46,756 nt of DNA from an uncultured Clostridia bacterium (lineage in GTDB: Bacteria; Bacillota; Clostridia; Oscillospirales; SIG627), in the NCBI GenBank assembly GCA_946645685.1, contig CAMPCJ010000006.1:1-46756 (forward strand). Direction: 5' to 3'. Under the pieces are notes generated by a model. It did no database searches, was not told the DNA's origin, and saw nothing but the letters and a program-made list of their open reading frames with translations. This document shows, piece after piece, positions 8,143-18,461 of the stretch (its first letter is position 1; each line of letters starts with the position of its first letter). A program made the position numbers and the translations under genes.

Positions 8143-9180
8143 GTGGCAATCCGTTTGATCGTTGACGCGATGGGCGGCGACCACGCCCCGGGCGAGATCG
8201 TCCTCGGCGCGGCGAAAGCCCTGGAGATGATCCCCTCCCTGACCTTGCTCTTTACCGGGGATCGGGAGAGCATACTCCGGATCCTGGAACAGTGCGGCGC
8301 GCCCATGGATCGGATCCGCATCGAGCATACCGCCTCCGTGGTGGAAATGGAGGACGATCCGCTCCTCCTTCTGAAAAGCAAAAAAGACTCTTCCATGGCG
8401 CGGGGATTTGCCCTGCTGCGGGATGGAGAGGGAGACGCGTTTCTCAGCGCCGGCTCCACCGGAGCCATGCTCATCGGCGCCTCCAGCCGCGTGTATAAAA
8501 ACCGGCTGCCCGGTGTTAAGCGCTGCGCCCTGGGGGCGATCCTGCCCTTCAGCAATCCCACCCTGCTTTTGGACGCGGGTGCCAACCCGGAAGTCAGCGC
8601 GGAAGAGCTGGCGCAGTTCGCTCAGATGGGCAACGTCTATATGAAAGCCGTCTTCGGCATTGAGAGGCCCCGGATCGGTCTGGTGAACAACGGCGGCGAG
8701 GCCACCAAAGGCACCCCGGTCTACGTGGAAGCGCATCAACTGCTGAGAGAAGCGGGGGATCTGAACTTTGTGGGCAACGTGGAGGGCAGGGACCTGCCTT
8801 TGGGCGCCTGCGACGTGGCGGTGTGCGACGGCTTCACCGGCAACGTGATCTTAAAGCTCTCCGAGGGCTTCGGCAAGTTTTTGTCCAAGTCCCTGGAAAA
8901 AACGTTCCGCAGCGGACCTCTCTCCGGCCTTTCCTACGTCCTGATCAAGAAGGATCTGATGAAGTTCAAAGCGGATATGTCTTATGAAAAATACGGCGGG
9001 GCACCCTTGTTGGGTACCATCCGTCCGGTGATCAAAGCCCACGGTTCCTCCCGGGCGGAGGCGATCCGGAACGCCGTGTTGTACGCCGCCAAATACGCTT
9101 CCTCCGAGGCCTCCCGCTCCCTGTATCACTCTTTTTCCCAACAGGCGCGGACGGAGAACGGCGGGGAGAGCGAGGTGTGA
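8143..9180 (+). CDS. plsX: Phosphate acyltransferase PlsX
   Basis: PlsX makes acyl-phosphate from acyl-ACP and phosphate, feeding PlsY in phospholipid synthesis. It is a peripheral membrane enzyme. The 345-residue product starts at a GTG directly after the topA stop and reads MAIRLIVDAMGGDHAPGEIV, the family N-terminus. Other family segments are SAGSTGAML, LLDAGANPEVSAEELAQFA, NVEGRDLPLG and VCDGFTGNVILK. The stop overlaps the rnc start by 4 bases. In many Firmicutes fabD, fabG and acpP follow plsX; here rnc follows at once. Confidence 0.96.
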   Translation: MAIRLIVDAMGGDHAPGEIVLGAAKALEMIPSLTLLFTGDRESILRILEQCGAPMDRIRIEHTASVVEMEDDPLLLLKSKKDSSMARGFALLRDGEGDAFLSAGSTGAMLIGASSRVYKNRLPGVKRCALGAILPFSNPTLLLDAGANPEVSAEELAQFAQMGNVYMKAVFGIERPRIGLVNNGGEATKGTPVYVEAHQLLREAGDLNFVGNVEGRDLPLGACDVAVCDGFTGNVILKLSEGFGKFLSKSLEKTFRSGPLSGLSYVLIKKDLMKFKADMSYEKYGGAPLLGTIRPVIKAHGSSRAEAIRNAVLYAAKYASSEASRSLYHSFSQQARTENGGESEV

Positions 9181-9944
9181 TCGTGGAAGTAAGGCACGCC
9201 CGCCTTTCGGACTACCCGAAGGCGTTTCTCACCCGTCTGCCGGATCTGATGAAAAAGATCGGCTATTCCTTCCGGGACGAGAGCTATCTGCGGATCGCCC
9301 TGACCCATTCGTCCTTTGCCAACGAAAAGCGGAGCAAGGTGCGCTTTGAGCATAACGAACGGCAGGAGTTTTTAGGGGACTCCATTTTGTCCGCCGTGGT
9401 ATCGGAGCATATTTTCGCCGACCACCACGCCTATCCCGAGGGCATTCTCACTCGGCTCCGGTCCGGCTCCGTCAACGCGGACGCGCTGTTCGAATACGCC
9501 AAAGACCTGTCTCTGGGTTCATATATGCTACTCAATCACGGGCTGGAGGAATCCGGCGGAAGAGAACAGAAAAACGTTTTGGCGGATTGCTTTGAGGCGC
9601 TCATCGGCGCCCTGTTCCTGGACGGCGGAATGGAAGCCGCCGCGCCCTTCGTCCTGCGCTTTGCCGTTCCCAAGCTGAAACAGCTCGTTTCCGGCGGCAA
9701 GCTCCACGATCGGGATTATAAGTCCCTGATCCAGGAAAAAGTGCAGACCAGCCCCGGCGAGAAGCTGGAATACCGCACGGTGGAAGAGACCGGACCCGAT
9801 CACGACAAACGCTTTCGGGTGGAACTGTACCTCAACTCCAACCGGGTGGGGGAGGGCGCCGGGCACAGCAAGCGGGAAGCGGAGCAGGCGGCGGCGCGGG
9901 AAGCGCTTAGGACCTGGTTCGGCGAAAGCTTTGAGACAGAATAA
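9177..9944 (+). CDS. rnc: Ribonuclease III
   Basis: RNase III cuts double-stranded RNA, including the rRNA precursor. The 255-residue product has the RNase III domain with the signature NERQEFLGD (catalytic-site E64 and D68) and LADCFEALIGALFLD (D137 and E140). A double-stranded RNA-binding domain follows from about 180 (DYKSLIQEKVQ, later AGHSKREAEQAAAREAL). The GTG start overlaps the plsX stop, which argues for coupling. It adds about 24 residues before M25 (ATG at 9249), where many homologues begin, so the shorter form is possible. smc follows after 21 bases. Confidence 0.95.
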   Translation: MIVEVRHARLSDYPKAFLTRLPDLMKKIGYSFRDESYLRIALTHSSFANEKRSKVRFEHNERQEFLGDSILSAVVSEHIFADHHAYPEGILTRLRSGSVNADALFEYAKDLSLGSYMLLNHGLEESGGREQKNVLADCFEALIGALFLDGGMEAAAPFVLRFAVPKLKQLVSGGKLHDRDYKSLIQEKVQTSPGEKLEYRTVEETGPDHDKRFRVELYLNSNRVGEGAGHSKREAEQAAAREALRTWFGESFETE

Positions 9945-9965
9945 GAATTGTAAGGAAACGCTTTT

Positions 9966-12900
9966 ATGTATTTAAAAACCTTGGAACTTGTGGGGTTCAA
10001 ATCTTTCCCCGACAAAACGGTCATTGAATTCGATAAGGGGATGACCGCCATCGTCGGCGCCAACGGCTCCGGCAAGAGCAACATTTCCGACGCGGTACGT
10101 TGGGTGCTGGGTGAAATGAGCGCCAAGAGCCTGCGGGGCAGCAAGATGGAGGACGTGATCTTCAACGGCTCGGGCAAGCGCCGCCCCGCCAATTTTGCCG
10201 AGGTGATCATGACCATCGACAATTCCGACTACCTGATGAAGATCGATTACGATGAGGTCAGCGTGGGGCGTCGGCTTTACCGTTCCGGGGAAAGCGAGTA
10301 TTTCCTCAACCGGAAGCAGGTGCGCCTGAAAGACGTGGTAGACCTGTTCCTCAACACCGGTATCGGCAGAGAGGGCTATTCCGTCATCAGTCAGGGCAAG
10401 ATCGCGGAGATCATTTCCCTGAAGGGCAACGAGCGCCGGGAGCTGTTCGAAGAGGCGGCGGGCATCACCCGCTTCCGCTACCGCAAGCACGAGGCGGCGC
10501 TGAAGCTGGCAAGCGTTTCGGACAACGCCGTGCGGATCAACGACATCCTTTCCGAAGTGCAGTCCCGTCTGCCCGGTTTGGAGTCCCAGGCAGCCAAGGC
10601 GGAAAAATATCTCGCCATCGCCGGAGAAAAGAAACAGCTGGAGCTGGGCTTCTGGGCGATGCGTACCAAGGCGCTGACAGATCAGATCGCCGCCGGCAAA
10701 GAAGAGTACGCCGCGGAGGACAAGGCGCTGATCAGCCTGTCCGATCAGATCGAAGGGCAGGATCGCGCCATCGACGCGCTGTACGTGGAAACGCAGGAAA
10801 AGAACGTGGAAAGCGAAAAGAAGCGGAGCGAGGTATCCCGCCTTGCCACGGAGGACAGCGATCTGTCCGCCCGGCTTTCCGTTTTGGAAAACGAGATCCG
10901 GCATATCGAGATCCGCCACGCCGAATCGGAGGAGGAAGCGGGGCGCAACGCCGACCGCCGCGCCGCCGCCGAGGAAAGCCGCGCAGAGGCGGAAAAAGAG
11001 CTGGGCGTCATTCAGACCGAAATGGACGGGGTGGAAAAGACCCTGGCGGAAAACCTCGCCGTGCAGAAGGAATTAGCGGATCGCACCATCGCCGCCGGCG
11101 AGCGGGAAGAGAGCGTTCTTTCGGAAAAGGAAGAATTGGAAGGGCAGATCCGTGAGTTGGAAATGCGCCTGAAAGAGGAAGAAGGCTTCGGCAAGGCGCG
11201 GGAAGAACGTGTAGCCGCCATTCGCGCCTCCCTGGCCGGCGCGCAGGAGGATCGCACCCGCGCCCGGGACGTCCTTACCGGACTGGAAGAGGAACTGCGG
11301 CGCGCGGAAGAAAAGAAGAAAGCGGCGGATGAGGAATGCGGCAGGATCAACCTGGAATTGTATCACCTGGGCGAATCCATCGACGATCAAAGCGACGTGC
11401 TGCAGCGGGAAAAACTGAAGAAGCTGGAAGCAGAGCAGAGGCGGGAGACCCTGAGCCGGATGGAACGGCTGTTGGAGGGCTTTTCCGATTCGGTTCGGGA
11501 GATCATGGCAGCCGCCGGGGATGAGGAGATCCACGGCATTTGCGGGCCTGTTTCCCAAGTCATCTCCACAGACGAGGAATACGTGCTCGCCGTGGAGACT
11601 GCTTTGGCGGGCGCCATCCAGCACGTGGTGGTGGAGGACGAGAACAGCGCCCGGGACGCCATCCGCTTTTTGAAGGAAAACAAACTCGGCAGAGCCACCT
11701 TTCTGCCCTTGACCACCATCCGACCTGCACGGTACCGGGACGAACATATTCGCGCCAAAGGCTACCGGGGCGTGGCGTCCGATCTGTGCCGCAGTGAGGA
11801 AAAATTCACACCGGTTGTGGAATATCTTTTGGGAAAAACATTGGTGTGCGAGACGCTGCAGGACGCTATAGAACTTGCGCGAAAGGAAAAGTACGGCGTC
11901 AAGATCGTCACGCTGGACGGTCAGGTCATCCACGCCGGCGGCGCCTTCTCCGGCGGTCAGGCGCAGCATAAATCCGGCACACTCTCCCGGGCGGGCGATA
12001 TTGCCCGGCTGGGGGATGAGATCGCCTCTTCCGAGGAAAAGATCGCCCGCCTTCAAAAGGCTTTGGACGAAGCAGAAGCGGAGCGGAGCGGCCTTCGGAA
12101 CGCTCTGAAGGAACTGGAAAAAGAGCTGGAAGTCCTGAACGCCGCCGTTGCCTCCCGCCGGAACGAAGTTCAACTGGAAGGGGAGCGCCTTTCCCGGGGG
12201 GATGAAAGCTTTCGGGAAATGGAGCGGGAACTTGCCGACCTTACCGGCGCTTTGTCCCGCCGGGAAGAGGAAAGCGAGGCGCGGCAGAAAGCCGTTGCGG
12301 ATCTGAAAGATAAGATCGCATCCCTGGGCGGGGAGCTGGAAAAGATCCACGCCGAACAGGAAAGCCTGGAGGAATCCCGGGAAAAGGAGATCATCCGCCA
12401 GGGCGAGATCAATACGCTGCGGGCGCAGGCACAGCTCCGGCTGGAGAGCGCCGCGGAAAAACTGAGTCAGGTGCAGCGCGTTTTGGATCAGATCGACGAG
12501 GGGGAGGCGAAAAAAGCCGAGGCGGAGGCAAATCTTGTTCGCGCCCGGGAAGACGCCCTTGCCGAGATCGAGACCATCAAGATCCGCCGCGCGCAGCTTG
12601 GCGCCCTGATCGAGTCGGAAAACGCCGCCATCGCCGCCCTGCAGGAGCGGGTCCGGGAAGCCGGGGAGGAATCCGGCAAGCTCCGTCAGGAGCAGCGGCT
12701 TTTGATCGCGGATAAGGAAAAGCGGATGGAAGCCTTTTCCCGCCTTGCGGGTCGTCTCAACGGCGCCGAGCGGGAGATGGAAAACATCAAGCGCCAACTC
12801 TTTGAAGAGTACGAGCTGGAAGAGACCAGCGAGGAGTTTTTGGAAGCCGGGAAAACGGACGTCGCCGCCATGGGCGGGGAAAAACGTCTTTCGGAACTGC

Positions 12901-13541
12901 GGAGCCAGATCCGGCGCATCGGGCCGGTCAATTTGGATTCCGTGCAGGAGTTGGCGGAGACCAAAGCCCGCTTCGACTTTCTCAACGCCCAGTATTCCGA
13001 TATTATCCAGTCCAAGGAAGAACTGGAAAAACTCATCGGCGATCTGGAAGGGACCATGCGGGATATGTTTGCCGCGACCTTTGAAGAGGTGCGCGCGGCG
13101 TTCAGGCAGATCTTTGTGGAATTGTTCGGCGGCGGCAGCGCCGACATCGAACTGACCAACAAAGAGGATATCCTCAACTGCGGCGTGGAGATCCGGGTAC
13201 AGCCCCCCGGAAAGGTGATCAAGAATCTGTCCCTGCTTTCCGGCGGGGAACAGGCGTTCGTTGCCATCGCCCTGTATATGTCCCTGCTGCGGATCAATCC
13301 CAGCCCTTTCTGTATCTTTGACGAGATCGAATCCGCCCTGGACGAAGCCAACGTACGCCGCTTTGCCCAATACATACACGCCCACAATGACAAGACCCAG
13401 TTCATCGTCATTACCCACCGCCGGGGCACCATGGAGGAGGCGGACACCCTCTACGGCATCACCATGCAGGAAAAGGGCGTCAGCGACTTTATCCGCCTGG
13501 ACGCCGGCAGCATCGGCAACTATACCTCAGATAAAGCATAA
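9966..13541 (+). CDS. smc: Chromosome segregation protein SMC
   Basis: SMC is the ATPase of the bacterial condensin complex with ScpA and ScpB. The 1191-residue length is normal. The Walker A motif GANGSGKS is at 31-38. Two long coiled-coil arms flank a hinge around residues 515-670, which includes GPVSQVI and the glycine-rich GGAFSGG. Near the C-terminus are the ABC signature LSGGEQAFVAIAL and Walker B CIFDEIESALDEAN. AAGG lies about 10 bases before the ATG. The position between rnc and ftsY is the conserved Firmicutes order. Confidence 0.98.
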   Translation: MYLKTLELVGFKSFPDKTVIEFDKGMTAIVGANGSGKSNISDAVRWVLGEMSAKSLRGSKMEDVIFNGSGKRRPANFAEVIMTIDNSDYLMKIDYDEVSVGRRLYRSGESEYFLNRKQVRLKDVVDLFLNTGIGREGYSVISQGKIAEIISLKGNERRELFEEAAGITRFRYRKHEAALKLASVSDNAVRINDILSEVQSRLPGLESQAAKAEKYLAIAGEKKQLELGFWAMRTKALTDQIAAGKEEYAAEDKALISLSDQIEGQDRAIDALYVETQEKNVESEKKRSEVSRLATEDSDLSARLSVLENEIRHIEIRHAESEEEAGRNADRRAAAEESRAEAEKELGVIQTEMDGVEKTLAENLAVQKELADRTIAAGEREESVLSEKEELEGQIRELEMRLKEEEGFGKAREERVAAIRASLAGAQEDRTRARDVLTGLEEELRRAEEKKKAADEECGRINLELYHLGESIDDQSDVLQREKLKKLEAEQRRETLSRMERLLEGFSDSVREIMAAAGDEEIHGICGPVSQVISTDEEYVLAVETALAGAIQHVVVEDENSARDAIRFLKENKLGRATFLPLTTIRPARYRDEHIRAKGYRGVASDLCRSEEKFTPVVEYLLGKTLVCETLQDAIELARKEKYGVKIVTLDGQVIHAGGAFSGGQAQHKSGTLSRAGDIARLGDEIASSEEKIARLQKALDEAEAERSGLRNALKELEKELEVLNAAVASRRNEVQLEGERLSRGDESFREMERELADLTGALSRREEESEARQKAVADLKDKIASLGGELEKIHAEQESLEESREKEIIRQGEINTLRAQAQLRLESAAEKLSQVQRVLDQIDEGEAKKAEAEANLVRAREDALAEIETIKIRRAQLGALIESENAAIAALQERVREAGEESGKLRQEQRLLIADKEKRMEAFSRLAGRLNGAEREMENIKRQLFEEYELEETSEEFLEAGKTDVAAMGGEKRLSELRSQIRRIGPVNLDSVQELAETKARFDFLNAQYSDIIQSKEELEKLIGDLEGTMRDMFAATFEEVRAAFRQIFVELFGGGSADIELTNKEDILNCGVEIRVQPPGKVIKNLSLLSGGEQAFVAIALYMSLLRINPSPFCIFDEIESALDEANVRRFAQYIHAHNDKTQFIVITHRRGTMEEADTLYGITMQEKGVSDFIRLDAGSIGNYTSDKA

Positions 13542-13552
13542 GGAAAGAAACC

Positions 13553-14464
13553 ATGGGATTTTTTGAAAAACTGAAAGCCGGTCTCGCCAAGACCAAAAAC
13601 GCCATCCTGCACCGGGCAGACGCTTTGTTTCGCGCCCTTTCCGGGGAGATCAACGACGATTTCTACGATGAATTGGAAGAGATCCTGATCTTAGCGGATT
13701 TCGGTGCGGAGACCACGGAGGAGATCCTTTCCGCCCTGCGTGAAAAAGTGCGGGACGAGCGGATCATGAACGGGGAGGGTGCCAGAGCCGCTCTGCGGGA
13801 GATCCTCACCGGAATGATCCAGAGCGAGGGACTTTCCCTGGATCTGGACAAAAAGCCCGCCGCCATTCTCATGATCGGGGTCAACGGCGTGGGAAAGACC
13901 ACGTCCATCGCCAAGATCGCCCATTATTTGAAAGAAGAGGGGAAAAGCGTTCTTCTCGCCGCGGGAGACACCTTCCGCGCCGCCGCCATCGAGCAGCTCG
14001 GCATCTGGGCGGATCGGGTCGGCGTGGAGATGATCGCCCAGGGGGACGGGGCGGATCCCGCCGCCGTGGTATTCGACGCGGCTTGCGCCGCCCGGAAGCG
14101 AGACGCGGACGTCCTCATTGTGGACACCGCCGGCAGATTGCACAACAAGAAAAATTTGATGGACGAGTTGGCAAAGATCCGCCGGGTGCTGGATCGGGAA
14201 CTGCCCGATACCTCCCGGGAGGTCCTGCTGGTGCTGGACGCTACCACCGGGCAAAACGCCGTTTCCCAGGCGAAGGAGTTCAGCCGCGCCACCGGGATCA
14301 CCGGGCTTGTGCTGACCAAGCTGGACGGCACCGCCAAGGGCGGCATCGTTTTCTCTCTGAAAAAGGAGCTGGGCGTGCCGGTGAAGTTCATCGGTGTGGG
14401 GGAAGGGATGGACGATCTGCGCCCCTTCGATCCGGAAGCCTTTGTTTCCGCTCTGTTTGAATGA
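13553..14464 (+). CDS. ftsY: Signal recognition particle receptor FtsY
   Basis: FtsY is the SRP receptor GTPase that brings ribosomes making membrane proteins to the translocon. The 303-residue product is the short form without a long acidic A domain. The N-terminal helical part of the NG unit starts MGFFEKLKAGLAKTK. The G motifs are GVNGVGKTT (109-117), DTAGRLHNKKNLMDEL and TKLDGTAKGG, and DTFRAAAIEQL is the insertion-box segment. It starts 11 bases after smc, and its stop overlaps the nadD-yqeK start by 4 bases. Confidence 0.97.
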   Translation: MGFFEKLKAGLAKTKNAILHRADALFRALSGEINDDFYDELEEILILADFGAETTEEILSALREKVRDERIMNGEGARAALREILTGMIQSEGLSLDLDKKPAAILMIGVNGVGKTTSIAKIAHYLKEEGKSVLLAAGDTFRAAAIEQLGIWADRVGVEMIAQGDGADPAAVVFDAACAARKRDADVLIVDTAGRLHNKKNLMDELAKIRRVLDRELPDTSREVLLVLDATTGQNAVSQAKEFSRATGITGLVLTKLDGTAKGGIVFSLKKELGVPVKFIGVGEGMDDLRPFDPEAFVSALFE

Positions 14465-15663
14465 AAACGGTTTTATTCGGCGGCGGTTTTGATCCGCCTC
14501 ACCGGGGACACGAGGAAGCCCTGCGCGCCATTCTGAAAGGGGTGGATCCGGATCGGATCATCGTTTTGCCATCCGGGAAGCCTCCGCACAAGGATCTCTC
14601 CGGCGGCGCTGAAGACGAAGGACGGATGGCGCTGTGCCGTGCCGCCTTCGCTCCCTTGAGTGAAAAGATCGTTTTTTCCGACTATGATTTAAAACAAAAA
14701 GGAAAGTGCTATACCGTTAACGCTCTGGCGCATTTTCAACAGGAGGATCCCTCCGGGGAGCTGTTCCTCTTCACGGGAACGGATCAGCTCGCAGCTTTTG
14801 AGACCTGGTATCGCTTTGAGGATATTCTAAAAATCGCCGTTCTCGTCGCCATGTCCCGGGACGGGGAAAAGGCGCTCCTGCGGGAGAGCGCCGCGAGGCT
14901 TCGCCAAAATTTCGGTGCCCGCGTCCTTCTCCTGGAGGACGAGCCCGTGGTGGTCTCCTCCACCCGCGTGCGGGAGGAGGTTGGGAAGCGGGGCTTTTCC
15001 GATTACCTGTCTCCCGCCGTCAATGAGATCATTGCCCGCCGGGGCTTTTACAAAAGTGCTCTGAATGAGCGCCGGCGAACCATTTTGGATTTTGTGTGCG
15101 CATCTCTGGATGAAGAGCGCCTGTCCCATAGCCTGGGCGTGGAGCGGGAAACGGTACGCCTGTGCGAATTGTTTTCCGTGCCCGAAAAGGAGCTTCGCCT
15201 GGGCGCCCTGCTTCACGACTTGGCTCGTCGTTGGGATACGGAACGGCAGGCGGCTTTCCTGAAAGAGGCAGGGGAGACCGTCACGCCGGAGGATCTGGCG
15301 TCGCCCGCAGTCCTGCACGGGCGCTGCGCCGCCCTGACGGCAAGGGATGAATTCGGACTGGACGAGACGGTTTGCAGCGCCATTCGCTACCACACCACCG
15401 GCCGGAAACAGATGAGCCTTGCGGAGAAGATCCTCTTTTTCGCGGATATCATCGAGGATACCCGCCGTCACCGGGTCTGCGTGGAAGCGCGCAGCCGCTT
15501 TTACGCCGGACTGCCCGCGGGCAGGGAAGAGAGGCTTGTCTGGCTTGACCGGTGTGTCCTGGACACCCTGAACGGGACGGTTTCCCATTTGAAACAGCAG
15601 GGCCTGCCCGTACACCCTCTGACTTTGAGCGCGGTGGATTCGCTTTCCCGCGCAGAACGGTAA
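14461..15663 (+). CDS. nadD: Fused nicotinate-nucleotide adenylyltransferase (NadD) and HD-domain hydrolase (YqeK)
   Basis: One 400-residue reading frame joins two enzymes that are usually separate neighbouring genes. Residues 1-198 are NadD, which makes deamido-NAD from nicotinate mononucleotide and ATP. It has the nucleotidyltransferase motif PPHRGH (H14 and H17) and the second motif SSTRVR (166-171). Residues 200-395 match YqeK, an HD-domain enzyme shown in other Firmicutes to hydrolyse Ap4A. Its metal ligands are visible as H223, HD at 252-253, H286, H311 and D329 (FFADIIEDTR). I see no stop or internal ribosome site at the joint near 15063. The order NadD, YqeK, RsfS matches the usual separate-gene order. 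Confidence 0.93.
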   Translation: MKTVLFGGGFDPPHRGHEEALRAILKGVDPDRIIVLPSGKPPHKDLSGGAEDEGRMALCRAAFAPLSEKIVFSDYDLKQKGKCYTVNALAHFQQEDPSGELFLFTGTDQLAAFETWYRFEDILKIAVLVAMSRDGEKALLRESAARLRQNFGARVLLLEDEPVVVSSTRVREEVGKRGFSDYLSPAVNEIIARRGFYKSALNERRRTILDFVCASLDEERLSHSLGVERETVRLCELFSVPEKELRLGALLHDLARRWDTERQAAFLKEAGETVTPEDLASPAVLHGRCAALTARDEFGLDETVCSAIRYHTTGRKQMSLAEKILFFADIIEDTRRHRVCVEARSRFYAGLPAGREERLVWLDRCVLDTLNGTVSHLKQQGLPVHPLTLSAVDSLSRAER

Positions 15664-15680
15664 AAAAGAAAGGAAACTAT

Positions 15681-16037
15681 ATGACAGCCATTGAAAAAGC
15701 GGAGCGTATCGCCCGCGTCCTGGACGACAAAAAGGGCAGGGACGTAAAGATCCTCCGCGTGACGGATCAGACCGTCATCACCGACTATTTCGTCATTTGC
15801 GGCGGCGGGAGCAACACGCAAGTGAAAGCCCTCAGCGATGAGGTGGAGTTCAAATTGCGCACGGAAGACGGCATTACCCCCGCCCGTGTGGAAGGATATG
15901 CCGGCGCCGCCTGGATCCTGATCGATTACAGCGACGTGATCGTCCATATTTTCGATCCCGCCAGCCGGGAGTTTTATAAACTGGAAAAGCTTTGGGCGGA
16001 AGCGGAGGAAGTTCCCTTCGCCGCCAAGGAAGACTAA
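15681..16037 (+). CDS. rsfS: Ribosomal silencing factor RsfS
   Basis: RsfS binds ribosomal protein uL14 on the large subunit and blocks subunit joining when nutrients are scarce. The 118-residue product has the family core: DVKILRVTDQTVITDYFVI, then GYAGAAWILIDYSDVIVHIF and a C-terminal FYKLEKLW. I chose the ATG at 15681, which has AAAGGAAA just upstream; a longer in-frame opening would overlap the previous gene by over 100 bases. It sits between nadD-yqeK and leuS, a common Firmicutes arrangement. Confidence 0.95.
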   Translation: MTAIEKAERIARVLDDKKGRDVKILRVTDQTVITDYFVICGGGSNTQVKALSDEVEFKLRTEDGITPARVEGYAGAAWILIDYSDVIVHIFDPASREFYKLEKLWAEAEEVPFAAKED

Positions 16038-16055
16038 CGCAAAGAAGGTAGAGAG

Positions 16056-18452
16056 ATGGAATACAATTTCAAGGAAATCGAAAAAAAGTGGCAGGAAAAG
16101 TGGGACAAGGAAGGCACCTTTGTCGCCAAAGACGACTACACCCTGCCGAAATTCTACGCCCTGGTGGAATTCCCCTATCCCTCCGGGCAGGGACTGCACG
16201 TGGGGCATCCCCGTTCTTACACCGCGCTGGATATCGTGGCGCGGAAGAAACGGCTGGAAGGGATCAACGTCCTTTATCCCATGGGTTGGGACGCCTTCGG
16301 CTTGCCCACGGAGAATTTTGCCATCAAAAACCACGTCCATCCCCGCATCGTCACCGAGAAGAACGTGGCGCATTTCAAAGAACAGTTGAAATCTTTGGGC
16401 TTCTCCTTTGACTGGACACGGGAAGTAAACACCACCGACCCTTCCTATTATAAATGGACCCAGTGGATCTTCCTGCAGCTCTACAAAAAGGGACTCGCCT
16501 ATAAAAAAGAAATGGCGGTAAACTGGTGCCCCTCCTGCAAGTGCGTGCTTGCCAATGAGGAAGCCGCCGGCGGCGTGTGCGAAAGATGCGGCAGTGAAGT
16601 GGTGCGCAAGGTGAAGAGCCAGTGGATGCTCAAGATCACCGAATACGCCGAAAAGCTTCTGGACGGGCTGAATGGCGTGAACTTCATCGAGCGGGTCAAG
16701 ACCCAGCAGCGCAACTGGATCGGACGCTCCACCGGCGCCCAGGTCACCTTCAAAACCAGCGCCGGGGATGATCTGGAGATCTATACCACCCGACCCGACA
16801 CCCTCTTCGGCGCCACCTACATGGTCATGGCGCCGGAACACGCCCTCATCGAAAAGTGGGCGGATCGCCTGACCAATCTGGACGAGGTGCGCGCTTACCA
16901 GGCGGAAGCCGCCCGGAAGTCCGATTTTGAGCGCACCGAGGTCGCCAAGGATAAGACCGGCGTAAAACTTGTCGGGGTGACCGCCATCAACCCCGTGAAC
17001 GGCAGAGAGATCCCCATTTTCATTTCCGACTACGTTTTGGCGTCTTACGGAACCGGCGCCATTATGGCGGTGCCCGCTCACGATGAGCGGGACTACGCCT
17101 TCGCCAAGGTGTTCGATCTGCCCATCATCGAGGTGGTGAAGGGCGGGGACGTCACCAAGGAAGCCTACGTGGACTGCAGTGAAGGGGAAATGGTCAATTC
17201 CGACTTCCTCAACGGGCTCACCGTTCCGGAAGCGAAAAAGAAGATCATAGCCTTCCTCACGGAAAAAGGCGTGGGATACGAAAAGGTCAACTTCAAGCTG
17301 CGCGACTGGGTCTTCTCCCGTCAGCGCTATTGGGGCGAACCCATTCCCATCATCCACTGCCCGCATTGCGGCGCCGTGCCGCTGGAGGAGAAGGATCTGC
17401 CTCTGGTACTGCCGGACGTGGATTCCTATGAGCCCACCGAGACCGGGGAAAGCCCCCTGGCGAAGATGACCGACTGGGTCAACGTGCCTTGCCCCAAGTG
17501 CGGTGCGCCCGCTCAGCGGGAGACTGATACCATGCCCCAGTGGGCAGGCTCCTCCTGGTACTTCATCCGTTACGTGGATCCCCACAACGATCACGCCATT
17601 GCCTCCGAGGAAGCCATGAAATACTGGCTGCCGGTGGACTGGTACAACGGCGGTATGGAGCATACCACCCTGCATCTGCTTTACAGCCGCTTCTGGCACC
17701 AGTTCCTGTATGACATTGGCGCCGTGCCTTGCCCCGAGCCCTACGCCAAGCGCACCAGTCACGGGATGATCCTGGGCGAAAACGGTGAGAAGATGAGTAA
17801 ATCCCGCGGCAACGTGGTCAATCCCGACGACATCGTCAACGAGTACGGCGCGGACACCATGCGGTTGTATGAGATGTTCATCGGTGACTTTGAGAAAGCG
17901 GCTCCCTGGAGCTCTTCCTCCATCAAGGGATGCAAGCGTTTTCTGGATCGTGTGTGGGCGCTGGGCGAAACCGTAAAGACAGGGGAGATCCGTCCCGAAC
18001 TGGAAGGCGCTTTCCACAAGACCATCAAAAAGGTGACCGAGGACATCGAGTCTTTGAAGATGAACACCGCTATCGCCGCCCTGATGACCTTGATGAACAA
18101 TCTGGACGGCAGCGTCACCACCGAAGAGTGGAAGATCTATCTGACCCTGCTCAATCCCTTCGCGCCTCATATTACCGAGGAATTGTGGGTGCGCGCGGGC
18201 TTTGCGGGCGAGCTGAACGCGGCACCCTGGCCTGTGTTCGACCCCGCCAAGTGCAAGGACGATACCGTGGAGATCGCCATTCAGATCCTGGGAAAGATCC
18301 GCGCGCGGATCAACGTTGCCGCGAACGCTTCCAAGGATGAGGTGCTTGCTCTTGCCAAGGCGCAGCCCGCCGTTGCTTCTCAGCTGGAAGGCAAGACCAT
18401 CGTTAAGGAGATCGTCGTTCCCGGCAAGCTGGTAAACTTCGTGGTGCGGTAA
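16056..18452 (+). CDS. leuS: Leucyl-tRNA synthetase
   Basis: This class I synthetase charges tRNA-Leu. The 798-residue product has the HIGH-type motif HVGHPRSYT after [10 protein letters not shown], a zinc-binding region with CPSC and CERC, and an editing (CP1) domain containing [19 protein letters not shown] and the [16 protein letters not shown] segment. A second Cys-rich segment (CPHC, CPKC) precedes the KMSKS motif [10 protein letters not shown]. The C-terminal anticodon-binding region is normal. It begins 18 bases after rsfS. That gap is too short for a T-box leader, so any regulation acts at the array promoter. It is the last gene before a strong terminator. Confidence 0.98.
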   Translation: MEYNFKEIEKKWQEKWDKEGTFVAKDDYTLPKFYALVEFPYPSGQGLHVGHPRSYTALDIVARKKRLEGINVLYPMGWDAFGLPTENFAIKNHVHPRIVTEKNVAHFKEQLKSLGFSFDWTREVNTTDPSYYKWTQWIFLQLYKKGLAYKKEMAVNWCPSCKCVLANEEAAGGVCERCGSEVVRKVKSQWMLKITEYAEKLLDGLNGVNFIERVKTQQRNWIGRSTGAQVTFKTSAGDDLEIYTTRPDTLFGATYMVMAPEHALIEKWADRLTNLDEVRAYQAEAARKSDFERTEVAKDKTGVKLVGVTAINPVNGREIPIFISDYVLASYGTGAIMAVPAHDERDYAFAKVFDLPIIEVVKGGDVTKEAYVDCSEGEMVNSDFLNGLTVPEAKKKIIAFLTEKGVGYEKVNFKLRDWVFSRQRYWGEPIPIIHCPHCGAVPLEEKDLPLVLPDVDSYEPTETGESPLAKMTDWVNVPCPKCGAPAQRETDTMPQWAGSSWYFIRYVDPHNDHAIASEEAMKYWLPVDWYNGGMEHTTLHLLYSRFWHQFLYDIGAVPCPEPYAKRTSHGMILGENGEKMSKSRGNVVNPDDIVNEYGADTMRLYEMFIGDFEKAAPWSSSSIKGCKRFLDRVWALGETVKTGEIRPELEGAFHKTIKKVTEDIESLKMNTAIAALMTLMNNLDGSVTTEEWKIYLTLLNPFAPHITEELWVRAGFAGELNAAPWPVFDPAKCKDDTVEIAIQILGKIRARINVAANASKDEVLALAKAQPAVASQLEGKTIVKEIVVPGKLVNFVVR

Positions 18453-18461
18453 AGCGCCTGC

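Noticed and set aside
16038-16055. T-box leader for leuS
   Set aside because: Only 18 bases separate rsfS and leuS, with no room for a T-box.
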